The position numbers and the translations under genes were made by a program. A DNA stretch of 64,000 nt from Chrysoporthe austroafricana (lineage: Eukaryota > Ascomycota > Sordariomycetes > Diaporthales > Cryphonectriaceae), in contig JYIP02000009.1 of NCBI GenBank assembly GCA_001051155.2, positions 248,001-312,000 of the forward strand. The letters run 5' to 3'. Positions within the stretch are counted from its first letter, which is position 1. The number at the start of each line of letters is the position of its first letter. The notes below the pieces were generated by a model that had not been told where the DNA came from, did not search any database, and was given only the letters and a program-made list of their open reading frames with translations. Shown piece after piece: positions 10,414 through 22,506 of the stretch.

Positions 10414-12303
10414 AGTGAGCCAAGTCTGGATGGATGGAGATGGTTAAGGCGAAGTCTGGCTGAGAAAAGATGGCCATTAAAGTGTGTTTTCTGGGAGAGA
10501 GGCTGTTGGACCGAGGGCTTTGGTGTCTCTCCTCTAGCTGTTGATCATTGAAGAGAAGATGCGAATGGACTAAGGACCTCGCAACATAGTCGTAAAAGCA
10601 CTTCGTGACATGCTGCCTCATCCCGCTCACTCATTTGGTAATAACGGTCTTCACTCCATAAACACCTTTGGCAGACTGCTGAAAGTGACGCCCAATGTTC
10701 CATGTACTCTTGACTGCCTCACCATGAACGAATGTCGCATCGTTCCTGAGCAACAACATTGCAATCGCTTCACTATATACTTCTGTAATCATCTCTCTGC
10801 ATCGATGTGCGCCGCTCCTGTGGCTTCCATCTCGGAGCTCCCACCGATAGATGTAGAGGTCGGGACGAAAAGTCAGGCCACCCTCTTCGTTACATTATGC
10901 ACCCCTGGTAGTAATCTTGACAGTATGTCTTACATCCTTCAATGTCAAATAGCGGAGTAACTGTCTACCTTGGCCCAGGTACGTCCCCTTCGTCCTCGTT
11001 ATTGGGAGCAGAACGGCGCAAATGCAAATGTGCCTCACATGTAGGAGTCGACAAGATGATCATGATATCGCAAAGCAAGCCAAAAGGTGTAGATTTCTCA
11101 AGTGCGGGGATAGTGTCATTAGACTGCACCCGAGGATATCGCACAGGAGTTGGAACGTCAAGAACCCTGGAGACTTGGGTATACTCTCGAATCACAGCCC
11201 AAGACTACGATGAAGAGAGATATTCACACTCAGCTGATGATGACTTCTTTGTGTTCATCCTCTCCGCGGAGAAAGATCCCATAACGAACCAACGCAGGCC
11301 TGAAAACATGATTCTCTCCAGAGTCTAGCTATATACTTGCTGTTGATATTGGAGGTCAACGGAGCAGCCGGATCGGATGTAGCAGACAGAAAGTTAGTCC
11401 CCGCGGATGTGAGCTGCCTCTTGCTGTATTCCTCGATCGGGCACCTTCTAGCCCGCCATGCCTTTTTGAAGAGTATGACGGTGGAAGGCTATAGCCTCCA
11501 AGACAGAGGATAATGCGCGTATACCGACCCTCAAGGCACTTCCACTGCACATCGCCAAAGGCGAAGACAGGCCTGGATACGCTCATCCTGCGTTTTGAAC
11601 AAGCCTCTAGGTTGGAGCTTAAACGATACCTTAGTAGACTCCTGCGTGTACGGCATAAGGTCGATGTTTACGATTTTGGCATTCCCTAAACTTGGTTGAT
11701 GGCATCGGGTCGACTGTGGTAAAGGATCCGAGGGCCTGATTCGAATGAGAGTATGATCACGCCGGGTTGATCACGCTCGGTACTGACGCTTTGGTGTCCT
11801 TTGCAGTGGGCACTTCATCCCAGCTGCAATGATCTGAGGGCCTCGTTCTATATCACCTTCGCATTCGTATCGCGGCGGCGAGCCAAGAAGCCTCTCTCTT
11901 GTGCTAGGTGCATGGCTGAGCATGGCGCTGCTATGTGAGTTAGTGCAGCTAGATGCAATTTGCAATATATGGGGCCTTATGTAGATAAGAAAATTAACTT
12001 ATAGGTGGGAGACCTTGACGCAGCGTCACCTACTGTGCTATACGGGCATAAACCTATATACCGGGCATATGTCAAGCATATGCTGAAACGAAAAGAATTC
12101 TTTTGTTACCTGGCCAACCTTCTATCAGACCCACCTTTCTGTACCCCTCATGAGCTGGTTGAACCCCCGCGAGCTGTTTCAGGCCCCTCCCCCGGACTTT
12201 TTGTACCCCCCATGAGCTTTTCTCAACCCCCTACGAGCTAGAACCCCAATCCAAGTTGTTTGGGACGTGCAGCAGCCAAAGTGACAAGGCGATCCTCATC
12301 GAT
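10414..12303. other. intergenic region with a degenerate tandem repeat near its end
   Basis: A 128-codon open frame at 10942-11328 has no recognisable domain and ordinary random composition, so I do not call it. The last 170 bases before the SDR gene hold a two-copy repeat, listed separately. Confidence 0.45.
12138..12241 (+). repeat. two-copy degenerate tandem repeat
   Basis: Two units of about 50 bp share the pattern TGTACCCCYCATGAGCT, then AACCCCC and CGAGCT, at about 12140-12173 and 12203-12241. They differ at several positions and in the spacer. They sit directly upstream of the SDR gene and could be promoter-associated or a relic of local duplication. Confidence 0.6.
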
Positions 12304-13116
12304 ATGTCGCGGCATGAAGTATCACCGGCACGTCAAGTGCTGCAGCCCACAATTGTCGTCACGGGCGCATCGTCCGGTCTCGGCCGCGCGTTCTTCCACC
12401 ACTTTGCCGAGAACACAGCCCCATCACATACTGTTGTTGGTGTAGACAGACGGCCTTGGATTGACGAGGCAGGAGAGGAACATGTGTTCCATCGCCAAGG
12501 CGGCTCAATCTATGCGCAGCTAGACATCACCTCGCCAGTCGAGCAGCAACGAGACTTCGTCCGCCGTCATATTGGCGAAGAAACACCCGTCTCACTCGTC
12601 ATGCACTGCGCTGGCGTGCGCGGTCTCGTTCCGCATGTCTCTATCGAGAGATCGAGCGATGTCGCCTCAGCCGAGACCCTAGATGCGATGGACTCCACCA
12701 CACTCATGCGAACGTACGAGATCAATGTGGTCGGGACTTTCAACATCTTGTCCGCTATCCTGCCCAACCTGAAGCTGGCTGCACAGAAGAACCTGGATCC
12801 CAAGGTCGTTGTGCTTTCTTCGCGCATGGGTAGCATTTCCGCTAACGCCGCAGGTGGCGGATATGCGTACCGCGCGAGCAAGGCGGCGCTGAATGCCGTG
12901 CTGACGAGCATGAGCATCGACGTCCCCGAGGTGTTCTTCGCGATGGTACATCCTGGACGGGTCGAGACGGGGCTGGTGGTCGTCAAAGAAGATGGGGCCA
13001 TAACTGCAGAGGAAAGCTTGAAAGATATATTGTCCTTGTTTGCGAGATTTGGTGCCGAAGCAGCTTTGAGCAGTGGGTGTTTTGTAGATAGATTCGGGAA
13101 GACAATTCAATGGTAG
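12304..13116 (+). CDS. short-chain dehydrogenase/reductase (SDR)
   Basis: A single exon from ATG 12304 gives 270 aa, the usual size for classical SDRs, which oxidise or reduce hydroxyl/keto groups with NAD(P). The cofactor motif TGASSGLG is at residues 20-27. The acidic residue and arginines after strand 2 (VGVDRRPW) leave cofactor preference open. The catalytic YxxxK is Y189-RAS-K193, with serines at 172-173 upstream. An HPGRVETG segment follows, where classical SDRs have PGxVxT. An open frame extends slightly upstream but lacks an ATG before 12304. The gene lies 0.8 kb before a ketopantoate-reductase-like gene on the same strand. The substrate cannot be told from sequence. Confidence 0.9.
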   Translation: MSRHEVSPARQVLQPTIVVTGASSGLGRAFFHHFAENTAPSHTVVGVDRRPWIDEAGEEHVFHRQGGSIYAQLDITSPVEQQRDFVRRHIGEETPVSLVMHCAGVRGLVPHVSIERSSDVASAETLDAMDSTTLMRTYEINVVGTFNILSAILPNLKLAAQKNLDPKVVVLSSRMGSISANAAGGGYAYRASKAALNAVLTSMSIDVPEVFFAMVHPGRVETGLVVVKEDGAITAEESLKDILSLFARFGAEAALSSGCFVDRFGKTIQW

Positions 13117-13882
13117 AAGTTTATCAAATCCAGGCTGTAGATATTATGAGGGACTGCTTCAAAGTGTCCTGAATATGGGCAACAGTCAAATCTATACTAG
13201 GTATCTCAAGACTACAAGAAGGTAATGAACATACATGTCTAGGATAAGGTACACAGAGGCTCCGGTTGTAAGAGTGAAAGACACCAATAGCCACAAACAA
13301 TAACTCGAGGATTTGATCAAAATCGAAGATAAACAAAGTACGCGCCCGATGTAAACCTACATAGGTAGCTAAGTGGACGCTTAATGCTGTTGGGCTGGCC
13401 ATCCGGACTCAGCGAACAGCACTAGGATATGCAACGTTGCCGGTATAACCAATAGGGCCGCGAGTGCATATCAATGATGTTTGCCTTTGTCTTTATTTCT
13501 TTTATTTTCACCTCTTGTAATAGCAGGAAATTACAAAAGCCGTGAGGGGGGGGGGCCATTACCTGAGAGATAAGGGTTCCTTATCAACCGTGGTCGCCTG
13601 ATTCCGAGGTCGCTGTGTCGATTTTTAGGTCTTAACCCATTCAACATTAGAACATGAATTACTCGAGAATTCTATTCATTCGCTAATCCCATAAGCCCAA
13701 CTTGAAGGACTCTCTGATTAATCAGCTTGCCATGGTGATGAATGTCAAATACACATCGCCCGACCAAGACGGAAAGTAAAGCTGAATTTTGAGACCCAGA
13801 AGCCTGTCACACCGAGCGTCTAGGCTTGCCAGCAAACCTGTGACTACACGGCTGTTCCATTTTCTTTTTTATTGTGTGCATC
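13117..13882. other. intergenic region
   Basis: A run of G near 13546-13556 stands out. I see no gene. The right part is the promoter of the ketopantoate-reductase-like gene. Confidence 0.5.
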
Positions 13883-15172
13883 ATGGCATCCATTTTGTCA
13901 CAAAGTTGCATGCCATGGCTCCTTAAATTCTCGACGTCTGCCGGTCTAGCCACTTGTCTTCGCTCTGCCTCTCAACTCCCAAAAGGCCTGTCCAGAAATT
14001 TTGAGAGACTACGGTCATCCACATCACAAACAGCAGCAATGGACAACTTAACCAAAGAGAAGGCCAACGTTCTGTTGGTGGGCAGCGGTGGAGTGGGAAC
14101 GATGGCCGCGTACGCGCTTGAGCAAGGCGGCATGGCCAGTGTCACGGCTGTCCTGCGTTCCAACTTCTCGGTCGTCAAGGAGCAAGGTTTCCACATCAAG
14201 TCTATAGATCATGGCGAGGCGATGAATTGGAGGCCAACTAGCAGTGAGTCTGCATCAAATGACGATTCACCCCATTGCCTCTTAAAATGTCGGCTGATCA
14301 GGATCTCAGTCCGCAATACGGTGCCCAAAGTGGCAAAAGAGAAGCTAGATCCGTACGATTTTGTGGTTGTCACCACTAAGAACGTCGCAGATATCCCTCC
14401 TTCTACCGCAGAAGTGATTGCGTCGGCTGTCACTCCAGGCCATACCGCCATTACTCTGTTACAAAATGGTCTGAACATTGAGCGGGCCATCATCTCCGCC
14501 TTTCCTCGCAATCCAGTCCTCTCGGGTATCACAGTGATCGGAGCTCGTGAAGATCCTCGCGGCACAATACTGCAGGATAACTACGACATCTCGTATATCG
14601 GGGCTTTCGAAAACCCCAATATTCCAGCCGACGTCTCCGTTGCCGCCGCGAAAAGATTTGTCCAGCTCTATAGCGCCTGCCCAGCTGTCAAGTGTGCCTA
14701 CGATCCGGACGTCCTATTCAATCGCTGGAGGAAGCTCCTCTACAATGCTAGCTTCAACAGTATCGCGACAATCTTGCGCATGGACACGTCGCGGATGCGT
14801 GCAAGCGAGCACGTTATTGACGAGCTGATCCGGCCCGTCATGCTGGAGATTGTGGCAACGGCGAAAGCGACAGGCATCGAGCTGCCACCGGAATTGGTCG
14901 AGAAGGTCATTACGATCGATCTGTACGACTCGTTCTTCAAGCCTAGCATGTGCCAGGACATTGAGAAAGGCAACTTTATCGAGTTTGAAAATATTATAGG
15001 CGAGCCGCTGCGTGAGGCAGAAAGACTGGGCGTACCGACGCCAACGCTCAAGGTGCTCTATGCGCTGTTGAATGGGCTGCAGTTCCAGGTCAAGGAGGCG
15101 AGGGGGCTAATCGCAGTGCCGACGAAGAGCATACCGGAGCTGAAGTATGGTGACAAAGATCAGAGATGGTGA
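13883..15172 (+). CDS. ketopantoate reductase family protein (2-dehydropantoate 2-reductase-like)
   Basis: The N-terminal Rossmann motif (LLVGSGGVGTMAAYAL) and a C-terminal all-helical half with a conserved KLLYNASFNSIATI-type segment identify the ApbA/PanE family, which reduces 2-dehydropantoate with NADPH in pantothenate synthesis. Fungi also carry paralogues with other substrates. An intron is predicted at 14244-14309 (GTGAGT, CTGAT, CTCAG). It is 66 bp, a multiple of three with no stop, so the unspliced frame is also open; spliced length is 407 aa. Two starts are possible. ATG 13883 adds 52 Ser/Arg/Leu-rich residues with one acid, like a mitochondrial targeting peptide. ATG 14039 starts directly before the Rossmann fold. 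Confidence 0.88.
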   Translation: MASILSQSCMPWLLKFSTSAGLATCLRSASQLPKGLSRNFERLRSSTSQTAAMDNLTKEKANVLLVGSGGVGTMAAYALEQGGMASVTAVLRSNFSVVKEQGFHIKSIDHGEAMNWRPTSSESASNDDSPHCLLKCRLIRISVRNTVPKVAKEKLDPYDFVVVTTKNVADIPPSTAEVIASAVTPGHTAITLLQNGLNIERAIISAFPRNPVLSGITVIGAREDPRGTILQDNYDISYIGAFENPNIPADVSVAAAKRFVQLYSACPAVKCAYDPDVLFNRWRKLLYNASFNSIATILRMDTSRMRASEHVIDELIRPVMLEIVATAKATGIELPPELVEKVITIDLYDSFFKPSMCQDIEKGNFIEFENIIGEPLREAERLGVPTPTLKVLYALLNGLQFQVKEARGLIAVPTKSIPELKYGDKDQRW

Positions 15173-15717
15173 GGCATTGGGTGGGATTTACTTGAAAATA
15201 GGGCCAGAACACATTGGGGTGTTTATCTGAGCGGTATCATACTGCGGGAGATGAATCGAATGCACTTGATTGCAGTTCAAGCTTCCAGAGCACTGATCGT
15301 TCCGATGCATCCGTCGTCGTTATAACTGGCACATTCCTCACATAAGAATATATCAGAAGCCTTTCGGGCACAAATCCATTGCCCAAGAGAGATCCTTCAT
15401 CGTTGCGGGTGGATTTCATTTCTTGCTAGCATCAGTGCTGATGACGTGCTTCAACGAATTCGTTTTCTTATCTCCTCGGAACTTAGCTGCCAGAAAAATA
15501 CTCGCGAGAAATATTAATTTCAGGTCTAGGATAATTTGATAGATTGAGTCCTTCGTTTACCTTAGACGTCGAGTTAAGATCGTGGGTGCATCCCTCGGTC
15601 AGAGACCGCAAGTGGGTCTTGTTCGGCCAGCTCAAGCAGATTGGACCGACGACTGGACCTGGCCTAGGTGCATACTCGTGGACAGGCTTGCGATGATGGT
15701 CTCGGGTGAGATACAGC
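15173..15717. other. intergenic region between convergent genes
   Basis: This is the 3' side of two converging genes and should hold both polyadenylation regions. I see no gene. Confidence 0.5.
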
Positions 15718-17491
15718 TCACTTCTTGTGGCCGGAACTTCCAGAGGTTTCCATCTCCCCACTCGAATTTACCATAATGCCCTCGTGGATAAGCATCTCAC
15801 GTAGCTGAGCCTCCTGCACACGAGCAGCAGAGTCCTCAGTCCGCATATAGGCAACCCGGCCCTTGACGTACCAGAATCCAATGGACACAATCAGCACAAC
15901 GCCAAAGACGGCGATTGCATAGTTCATATCGCTGGGCGCTGGTCTCGGTGACCCTGGGAAGAAGAAAAACACCGTCGTGATGACGCAATACAAAATTGAC
16001 GTCCAGTTGACGACAGGTCCGAGACGTCCCAGGCGGAAGCCTCCCGGAGGCAGCTTGTCGCGTCCGGTGATCATCAGCGCCGCGATCGGGAGCCCATAGG
16101 AAATGGTAAGGGCGATAGTGGCCGTGCTTAGAATAGCCTCAAGGACGGTATTGGCGAAGAGGTACAAGACACCCACAAGAGCAATAATGAGACCTTGCAG
16201 GATTATGGCTCTAGCGGGGACATTCCACGTGGGGTCGACCTTGGTGAAGTACTTGCTAAAAGGTAAGCCTCCGTCCCTGGCGAAGCCCCAGGTGAGTCGC
16301 GATCCGGTCGTGAAGATGCTGATGCCTTGCCCCAGACCGTTGAAGATGAAGAGCGCTAATAACACGGCACCGCCCTGCGTGCCGATTGCGTCCTGGACCA
16401 GCTGCATAAAGGGTAGATCTGCGTTCATAACGGTATATAGATCTTGAATGCAGAAGAGACAGACAACCATGAAGAAAAAGCCGCTGGCCGCACCAATCAC
16501 GACAGATAGCCAGATGGCTCTTGGTGCGTTTCGTCGAGGTTCTGGTATTTCTTCAACCATGTGGATGACAGAATCAAAGGCTGTGAGTCCGTACGCAGCC
16601 TGGATGAGGCCGATGAACCACTGCAGGATTGGGTTAGAGGGTTTGTATCGTCGAATAACTACTCTGGGAATTACCTACCGTCACACCGTCACTCCAACCT
16701 GTCTGGTTTATCCACCTCCCAAAGACAAATTTGGCGGGCTGATATTGGAGGCTGGGCTTGGTTCCCACTGCAATCAACAATGCTAAGCTAAAGACAACAA
16801 AAAGTCCGCCGAACCATACGCCGACGAAATTGTTGAACCAAGGTAACAATTTGTCCTTTCGGCACGCAATCAGATTGAACCCAGTCAAGAGGGCTGTCAC
16901 GCCGAGATAGACCAGAAACTGAACCCACCCCTCTCCGCCGCCTGTCCAGTCCGGGTCAAACATGTTCTTCATACCAAGCAAGAAGCTTGTCATGAATGCG
17001 GCCTGAGATGCGGTAAGAGCCCACCAGCCGAAGGTGTTGATCCAAGCGCAGAGATATGAGCTGAATCTCCCTGCTGGTGTATCCCAGAGTCGGAGGACCC
17101 AGTACGCCTGGCCCAGAGCTGTGGGCATGCTGCTGCACAGCTCGCCTAGAGAAACAGCGACGCAGACGTTACAGACTGTCACGAGACAGAGACCCCAGAG
17201 GATGCTGACCGGCCCACCGTTGGACAAGCCGCTTGCGAGATCCTGGAGGGCCGTTGGTTGTCAGCCTTCCATGCAGCATCCAAGCCTAATTCAGGGCGAC
17301 GTCCTTACCTGGGCAAAAGTTGACCAGGTCCCCAGGACGCAAAAGGCCAAAGCAAGTATGCTCCACAGGTCAAACTTGCGTGAGAGAGCCTGTTCGTGGC
17401 CAAGCGCTGCCAGGTCATACTCGTCGAGCGTTTCCTGATTCACATTATCGATGCAGTCCCGGGTCAATCGCGTCTCCCCAGAGTCCATCAT
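15718..17491 (-). CDS. APC-family amino acid/GABA/choline permease
   Basis: Three minus-strand exons, 17491-17309, 17242-16679 and 16620-15718, join in phase 0 at both junctions and give 549 aa. The protein starts with a soluble 45-residue acidic N-terminus and has about twelve hydrophobic segments, as in the fungal amine-type permeases of the APC superfamily (UGA4, HNM1, BAT-like). Family hallmarks include the first helix region WSTFAQDLASGLSNGGP, the GLTAFDSVIHMVEE segment and EIPEPRRNAPRAI in the following loop. It would import an amino acid, GABA or a related amine by proton symport at the plasma or vacuolar membrane; the substrate is not predictable. It converges on the ketopantoate-reductase-like gene. 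Confidence 0.92.
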
Positions 17492-19149
17492 CGAGCGCTC
17501 CGCAAGCAGCTAGCCTGGAAAACAAGGGGTAGTTCAGTGACGGCGAGATGCTCAGATCGTAGGTGTCTTCATCGTTCCTTCAACATCGAAGCCTGCATAG
17601 CACCTTGGCACACGCTGTTTGGTCGTCATCGACGAGTAATAGTCTGAAGAGGAGTGCCTTGATGGCTTCTTATCTTGAAAATTGATGGGAGATACATAAC
17701 GCTGCTTTCAGCCGCCGCTAGAGATTAGCTCCACATTTAAAGCCCGTTTGTGCCTATCTCTTCTTAGCCTGCCGCTGAGCCTAAGGAGGCTTCCCCACCG
17801 AGCGTCGCGCTACGTACGAGGCCATCGCGGAGCCGGCTGTTTGCCGTTGAGATTGCACTTAGCCATCAACAACTTGGACACTCTGATACACAAGGTGGAC
17901 AAATCATGGTTTGGCAAATCTCTGGCGTAAAGGTTCGGGATAGAGGGGAGTAGTCAGGAGTGTAACATATATGTGGAGTCATTATCAGGCAAAGGAGTGG
18001 GAGCAGGAATATTTTGGGGATAGTCCCACACCTCGCTAGTGGCTTATGCATGCTCCCTCCGGCCAAGAAGGATTTACCATAGAAACATAATTAGTTTCTA
18101 AGTAGTCTATCGAACAATCAGAAGCTTGGTTGGTATACGTCCGTACCTGTTCTGGAACTCTTGGCTGCTCCTCCAAGAACCTTAGGATCAAGTACTCATT
18201 TAAGCGAATGGCATACACTTTGACCCAGGTACCCACCCATTTTAACGAACAGCACTCCACGGCACCTCAGTCTCGCTGCATGAGACAATCAATTTTTACT
18301 GTCCAGGTTCCATTGTGAGACGCAAAGAAGACGATTCGTCTCTCGGTTGAGTCGGTTCATACGTAACACGTCTCACAACCTTCTCACCTAGGACTTTAGA
18401 AGATGGCATTCATCGTTGAAATTCTGTGGGTCATTGATATGGGATGCCATCAAGCCTTAGGCTATGTCGAAGTCTCACTGGATTTACACCATTTGATCGA
18501 TATTAGCATAGTTGCTAAGAGCGAAAGTAATATACTGTAGACGTCGCTGAACTCTCTGACTGTTGGGGATAATTAGTGGTCATGGGGAACCTCGCTGAGA
18601 CCTTATTCGGTTCCGGCCCCTGACTGATCAGGTGCCCATGATGCCTGTGGATGGAGAGAAAGTGCAGATTATTTCCGGCTGTGACGTGTCTACCCTAGAT
18701 CACGAGTTCTGGGTATGGGGGCAATCTTCGGGGCAATCTTCCCACCGGCCTTACCATAGGATAGACATAATATCGACTATCCATGCTTACGCCCTGGTCG
18801 CTCACGGCGATAGAGCTACAGCAGCCACAGCAACGCTGGCACACCACCCACCCCGGGAAATAGTGCGCCACGTGGGTTAGTTGTCCTGTTCCGGCATGAG
18901 CAGGAAGAATGGTCGCGGACTGCGTGCCCTGAAAAGGTGGCGAAGGATTTCAGGGCTGAAGCAGGATCCACTTCTCATCCTTCACCGGTATTGAAGCGGC
19001 ACAGCTACAAGCATGCCGGACAGCCGTGACCTCCGACACAACGGTCTTTGTCAAGCGGCTAGTTCGGAAGCAAATCACTTCGCATATGACTGCAGCGTAG
19101 CTGCAGAGCACAGCCAGCGAGCCGCCGACACCCTGAAACTTGCAGACCC
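17492..19149. other. intergenic region
   Basis: About 1.7 kb between two genes that diverge. No open frame looks coding, and I find no RNA gene or repeat. Promoters for the permease (left) and the Clr5-domain gene (right) must lie here. Confidence 0.5.
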
Positions 19150-20811
19150 ATGAATACCAACAACGAAACGTCAATGTCTACACGAGCGACACACCCGGCT
19201 CTCAAAAATACGAGCATGCGGCATAGTGCGCCCTTGCCAGCCGAGGATGAGTGGACGGTGCATCAGCAGACCATCAGGCGTCTGTATTTGGACGAAAATA
19301 TGACCTTGAAGCAAGTGGTGGACACCATGAAGAAGGAATATGGTTTCAGCGCAACGTGAGTGCCGAGGTAGTCTTCTTGATTTGAACGCCTGTCGTCTCC
19401 ATTAGATGCTGACGCGGTCTGTAGCATCAAGACCTACAAGAGCCGCATGAGGGCGTGGGGTTACCGCAAGAACATCACCTTGGAGGATGGTCAAGCCGAG
19501 CACATCTCGCAGGTCCTCCAGGAGCAGCCCTGGAGCTCTAGCGGCATCGTTCGCCTGGAGCATGGGGGCGTTGTTTCTATGGACAGATTGGCAATGCATC
19601 TCCGGCGTAGAAGACACCACGTTGAGGCTGGGCGCGCGCGTCAGGTGTCGCCGACGACACGATCGGCTATATCCGCCAGTCTCAAGGCTCCTGATACGTA
19701 CTACATACCAGAGGCCGTCGTGAGATGCATCAAGGATTACCACCAAGGACAGTGGGGATCCAAAATTTCGACCGTGGAGCAACTCAACACCATCCGAGAC
19801 GAACATATTAAATTCACTCAGCTCAATATCTTGGGCCATGGGATTCAGAGAGCCTTGCAGCAGAAAAAGGTCTCATACGCACTTGTTCTGATGCGGCAGG
19901 CGCCCGAGGTGATTAGGATGGTGATTCAGCTCCAACCAATCCCGTTCATCGCCAATTTCTTCATGTTTCTATCCTGGGTCACGAAAGGGTTCTTTCAGTT
20001 GCCGGAGGCTGAGCAATTCACGAAAGTTATCAAAAGTCTGATCCAATATGTGGCGACCTCGGCTGTCCAGGGAGCTGATTTGCCTCGCGGCCATCCACTC
20101 CGCCAGATGCTATCATTGCTCACAAAGGCTGAGCCTCACGAGCTGATATCAATAGCCAAACAAGCCTTGCGGATGAACTGCGAGTCACTTGAGGCTCTGA
20201 TACAGGGCCCCCGTAAAAGTCACTACAACTTCGCCACGTGGATAGTCTATGGGAGGGAAGTCGGCTTCTTAAATTTGCCCCGGAGTCTTGGTAAGAGCAT
20301 GGAGCGTACCCTGGCTGAGTATAGAATTATGTACGGCGAGCATCAGTAAGTTACATTCACCCTGTATCAAAGCTGCCCTCAGGTGTTTTGGCTGCTTGTA
20401 TGTTTTCATGAAAGAAATAGAGTTGCTTGCTGACGACGAATTACCAGTTCATGGACAGAACACATGATCCAACTCTATGCCTGGTACCTCCACTACATGG
20501 ATAGTGCCGAAGGTAGGAATCCTTATCTTAATGACGAAATCATGGAACTATTCGAGGACCTACTCCAAGGGCAAGTGAAGCTGCGAGCGGACGTCCTCGA
20601 GTGGCTTGCAGCGGCGGCCGAAGCTCGCGATGAGCGTGAATCGGCGGAGAGGTACATGCGCGAGCTCATTGAAATGGAAATAGCCAATCCCATGCGACGT
20701 GCCGTTCTTGTCACCGACATTTTGAAGCTCGAAGGCTGGCTTCTTGCATGGGGTGAGAAGGAAAAAGCTGCGGAGCTGGCTCGTTGGCGTATTGAGAATT
20801 TTAATGTCTAA
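19150..20811 (+). CDS. Clr5-domain protein
   Basis: Three exons, 19150-19355, 19425-20345 and 20448-20811, with CTGAC branch sites give 496 aa. Residues about 35-85, which span the first intron, match the Clr5 domain, a fungal helix-turn-helix-like module: EWTVHQQTIRRLYLDENMTL, then the Lys/Tyr-rich TIKTYKSRMRAWGYRKN segment. The rest is helical without a recognisable catalytic domain. Clr5-domain proteins are expanded in filamentous ascomycetes; fission yeast Clr5 acts in gene silencing, but most family members are uncharacterised. A regulatory role for the nearby metabolic genes is possible but unproven. Confidence 0.88.
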
Positions 20812-22506
20812 AGTCGTGGCTCAGTGGGGTGCTGGGAAGACTTTAGTACAATTTTCTCAAAAACATGTTACAGAATGGCCATGTCAGCTCGATTTCTTGT
20901 ATAGCCTCGGGAATGGCAGGCAAAGAAGAGACATGAACTCCACCCGATGACATTGCACCACTCGACCTGGAGAGGGAGCTGCCCGCACGGAGCTGGGATT
21001 CACAAAACGGGCTGTGTCCCTCAGACCACGGAAACACTGAGAAATTGAAAATCACTCGCTGATATTCGTACGCGGACTAAGGCTTCCGAATCATCGAACT
21101 GCGGGTATAAATTCCGATCATCAAAGACCATCAACCTTTGCATATCCTCGGTTTGGGAATCTTGGTAGCTTCTTGAGCATACCACCCAGGTCACAGAGGT
21201 CATGGTCGCTTCAGCTCAACCAACCAAGACGTGATCGTGTGCATGATCTCTCCTTCATTATACTTTGACCCTCCGCGCTTTCGAATTCTTAGTGCTCCAG
21301 ACCGCACGCCTCCCTCGTGCAAAGCGGCCCATCTGAAAGCGACGAGCAGCAAGTCTCTTCTAAGCAGGTTGACGAGAGTATCCACGTCAGCCCATCGATT
21401 GATACTCGCACCGAGGAGGACGAGTCGCATCGCCAGTAATAGATCGCTGTTGGGCCCCAGATCATGTTCTGCTAGGGGACTGGTAGGCACACTACGCCTG
21501 TGGAGAGGAGGCATGCCGTGGTGAGTGAGACGACCAACATGAAAGCTACGTATAGAATGTGGATGGACAGGTCAAATTTGGAAGTTCGAGATCGTATGAG
21601 GGGATCCAAACGTGCTGGAAATTTGTGCTGGCCTCCGTTTAGTCGATGGTAGTCTGAATTATAGGTGTCGTCTGAGGCTGAAGTCAGGGTGCGAGAGAGG
21701 AAGAATCCCAGGAGAATTGATGAAGAAATATTATCTGGTTTGTTACTATTACAAGGTGTTATTTATGGTCTCTTTGAGGCGGAAGTAGACATGTCTCTTG
21801 AGATCCGCCTTCCACGAGATTTGAGCCGGATGCACGTAGTGGACCTCTTACTTCAATACAGACCACGAGGTTATGCATGGCGGCTCACCTTTTAAATGCT
21901 AGACTTCAATTATCCTCATCAGCTCTGCACAGACTGTTCAATGTTTAAGGTGGAAACGTATGTCGAATGTTTGTAGGCGTCCGGTGTTGCATTAACGACG
22001 TGTGCAGGCGAACAATTTATGGGCACCTGCACGACCCCAACTCCTTCAAGTACTGCGACATAAATGCTGACGGATCGTTACTCTCATTAGCATTTGAAGA
22101 GATCTGAATACATGTGCCATGATAAAAGAATAAACTCTGGCCCATGTTTCATGCGCAGCTTGATACCTTAGCGCCGAGGCTAATATGATGACCACGTTAC
22201 AAATTAGAATCTGAGCAACTTGAAGCGTTAACACGGCAAAATCTGCTTGAGAGTATAAATTGTACGGCCTGGATGTCTTATAGAATCGTGAGCCCAGCTT
22301 GGTTCAAGTCCGCGGCGTTGGAAAAACGGAACGGGGATGGCCTGACCAAATACTACAGCATGTCAGCTTTGCCCCAGACACCAGCAAGATGCTGCGAGGT
22401 TATCGGTACCACGAATGCATATGACGATTGTAAATCTACAACATGGGCATCCTAGTCGCCCTGTTGATTTTTCATCTACACACTGAATCCGTCATCTTGC
22501 AGTAGA
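20812..22506. other. intergenic region between convergent genes
   Basis: A minus-strand open frame at 21200-21514 (104 codons, Leu/Arg-rich) has a slightly protein-like look but no start context, partner exon or recognisable domain. I treat it as a possible relic. Nothing else is supported. Confidence 0.4.

Noticed and set aside
10942..11328. 128-codon plus-strand open frame
   Set aside because: No domain, no splice partners, ordinary composition; likely chance.
21200..21514. 104-codon minus-strand frame rich in Leu/Arg
   Set aside because: Faintly protein-like, but no recognisable family or neighbouring exon; kept only as a possible relic.
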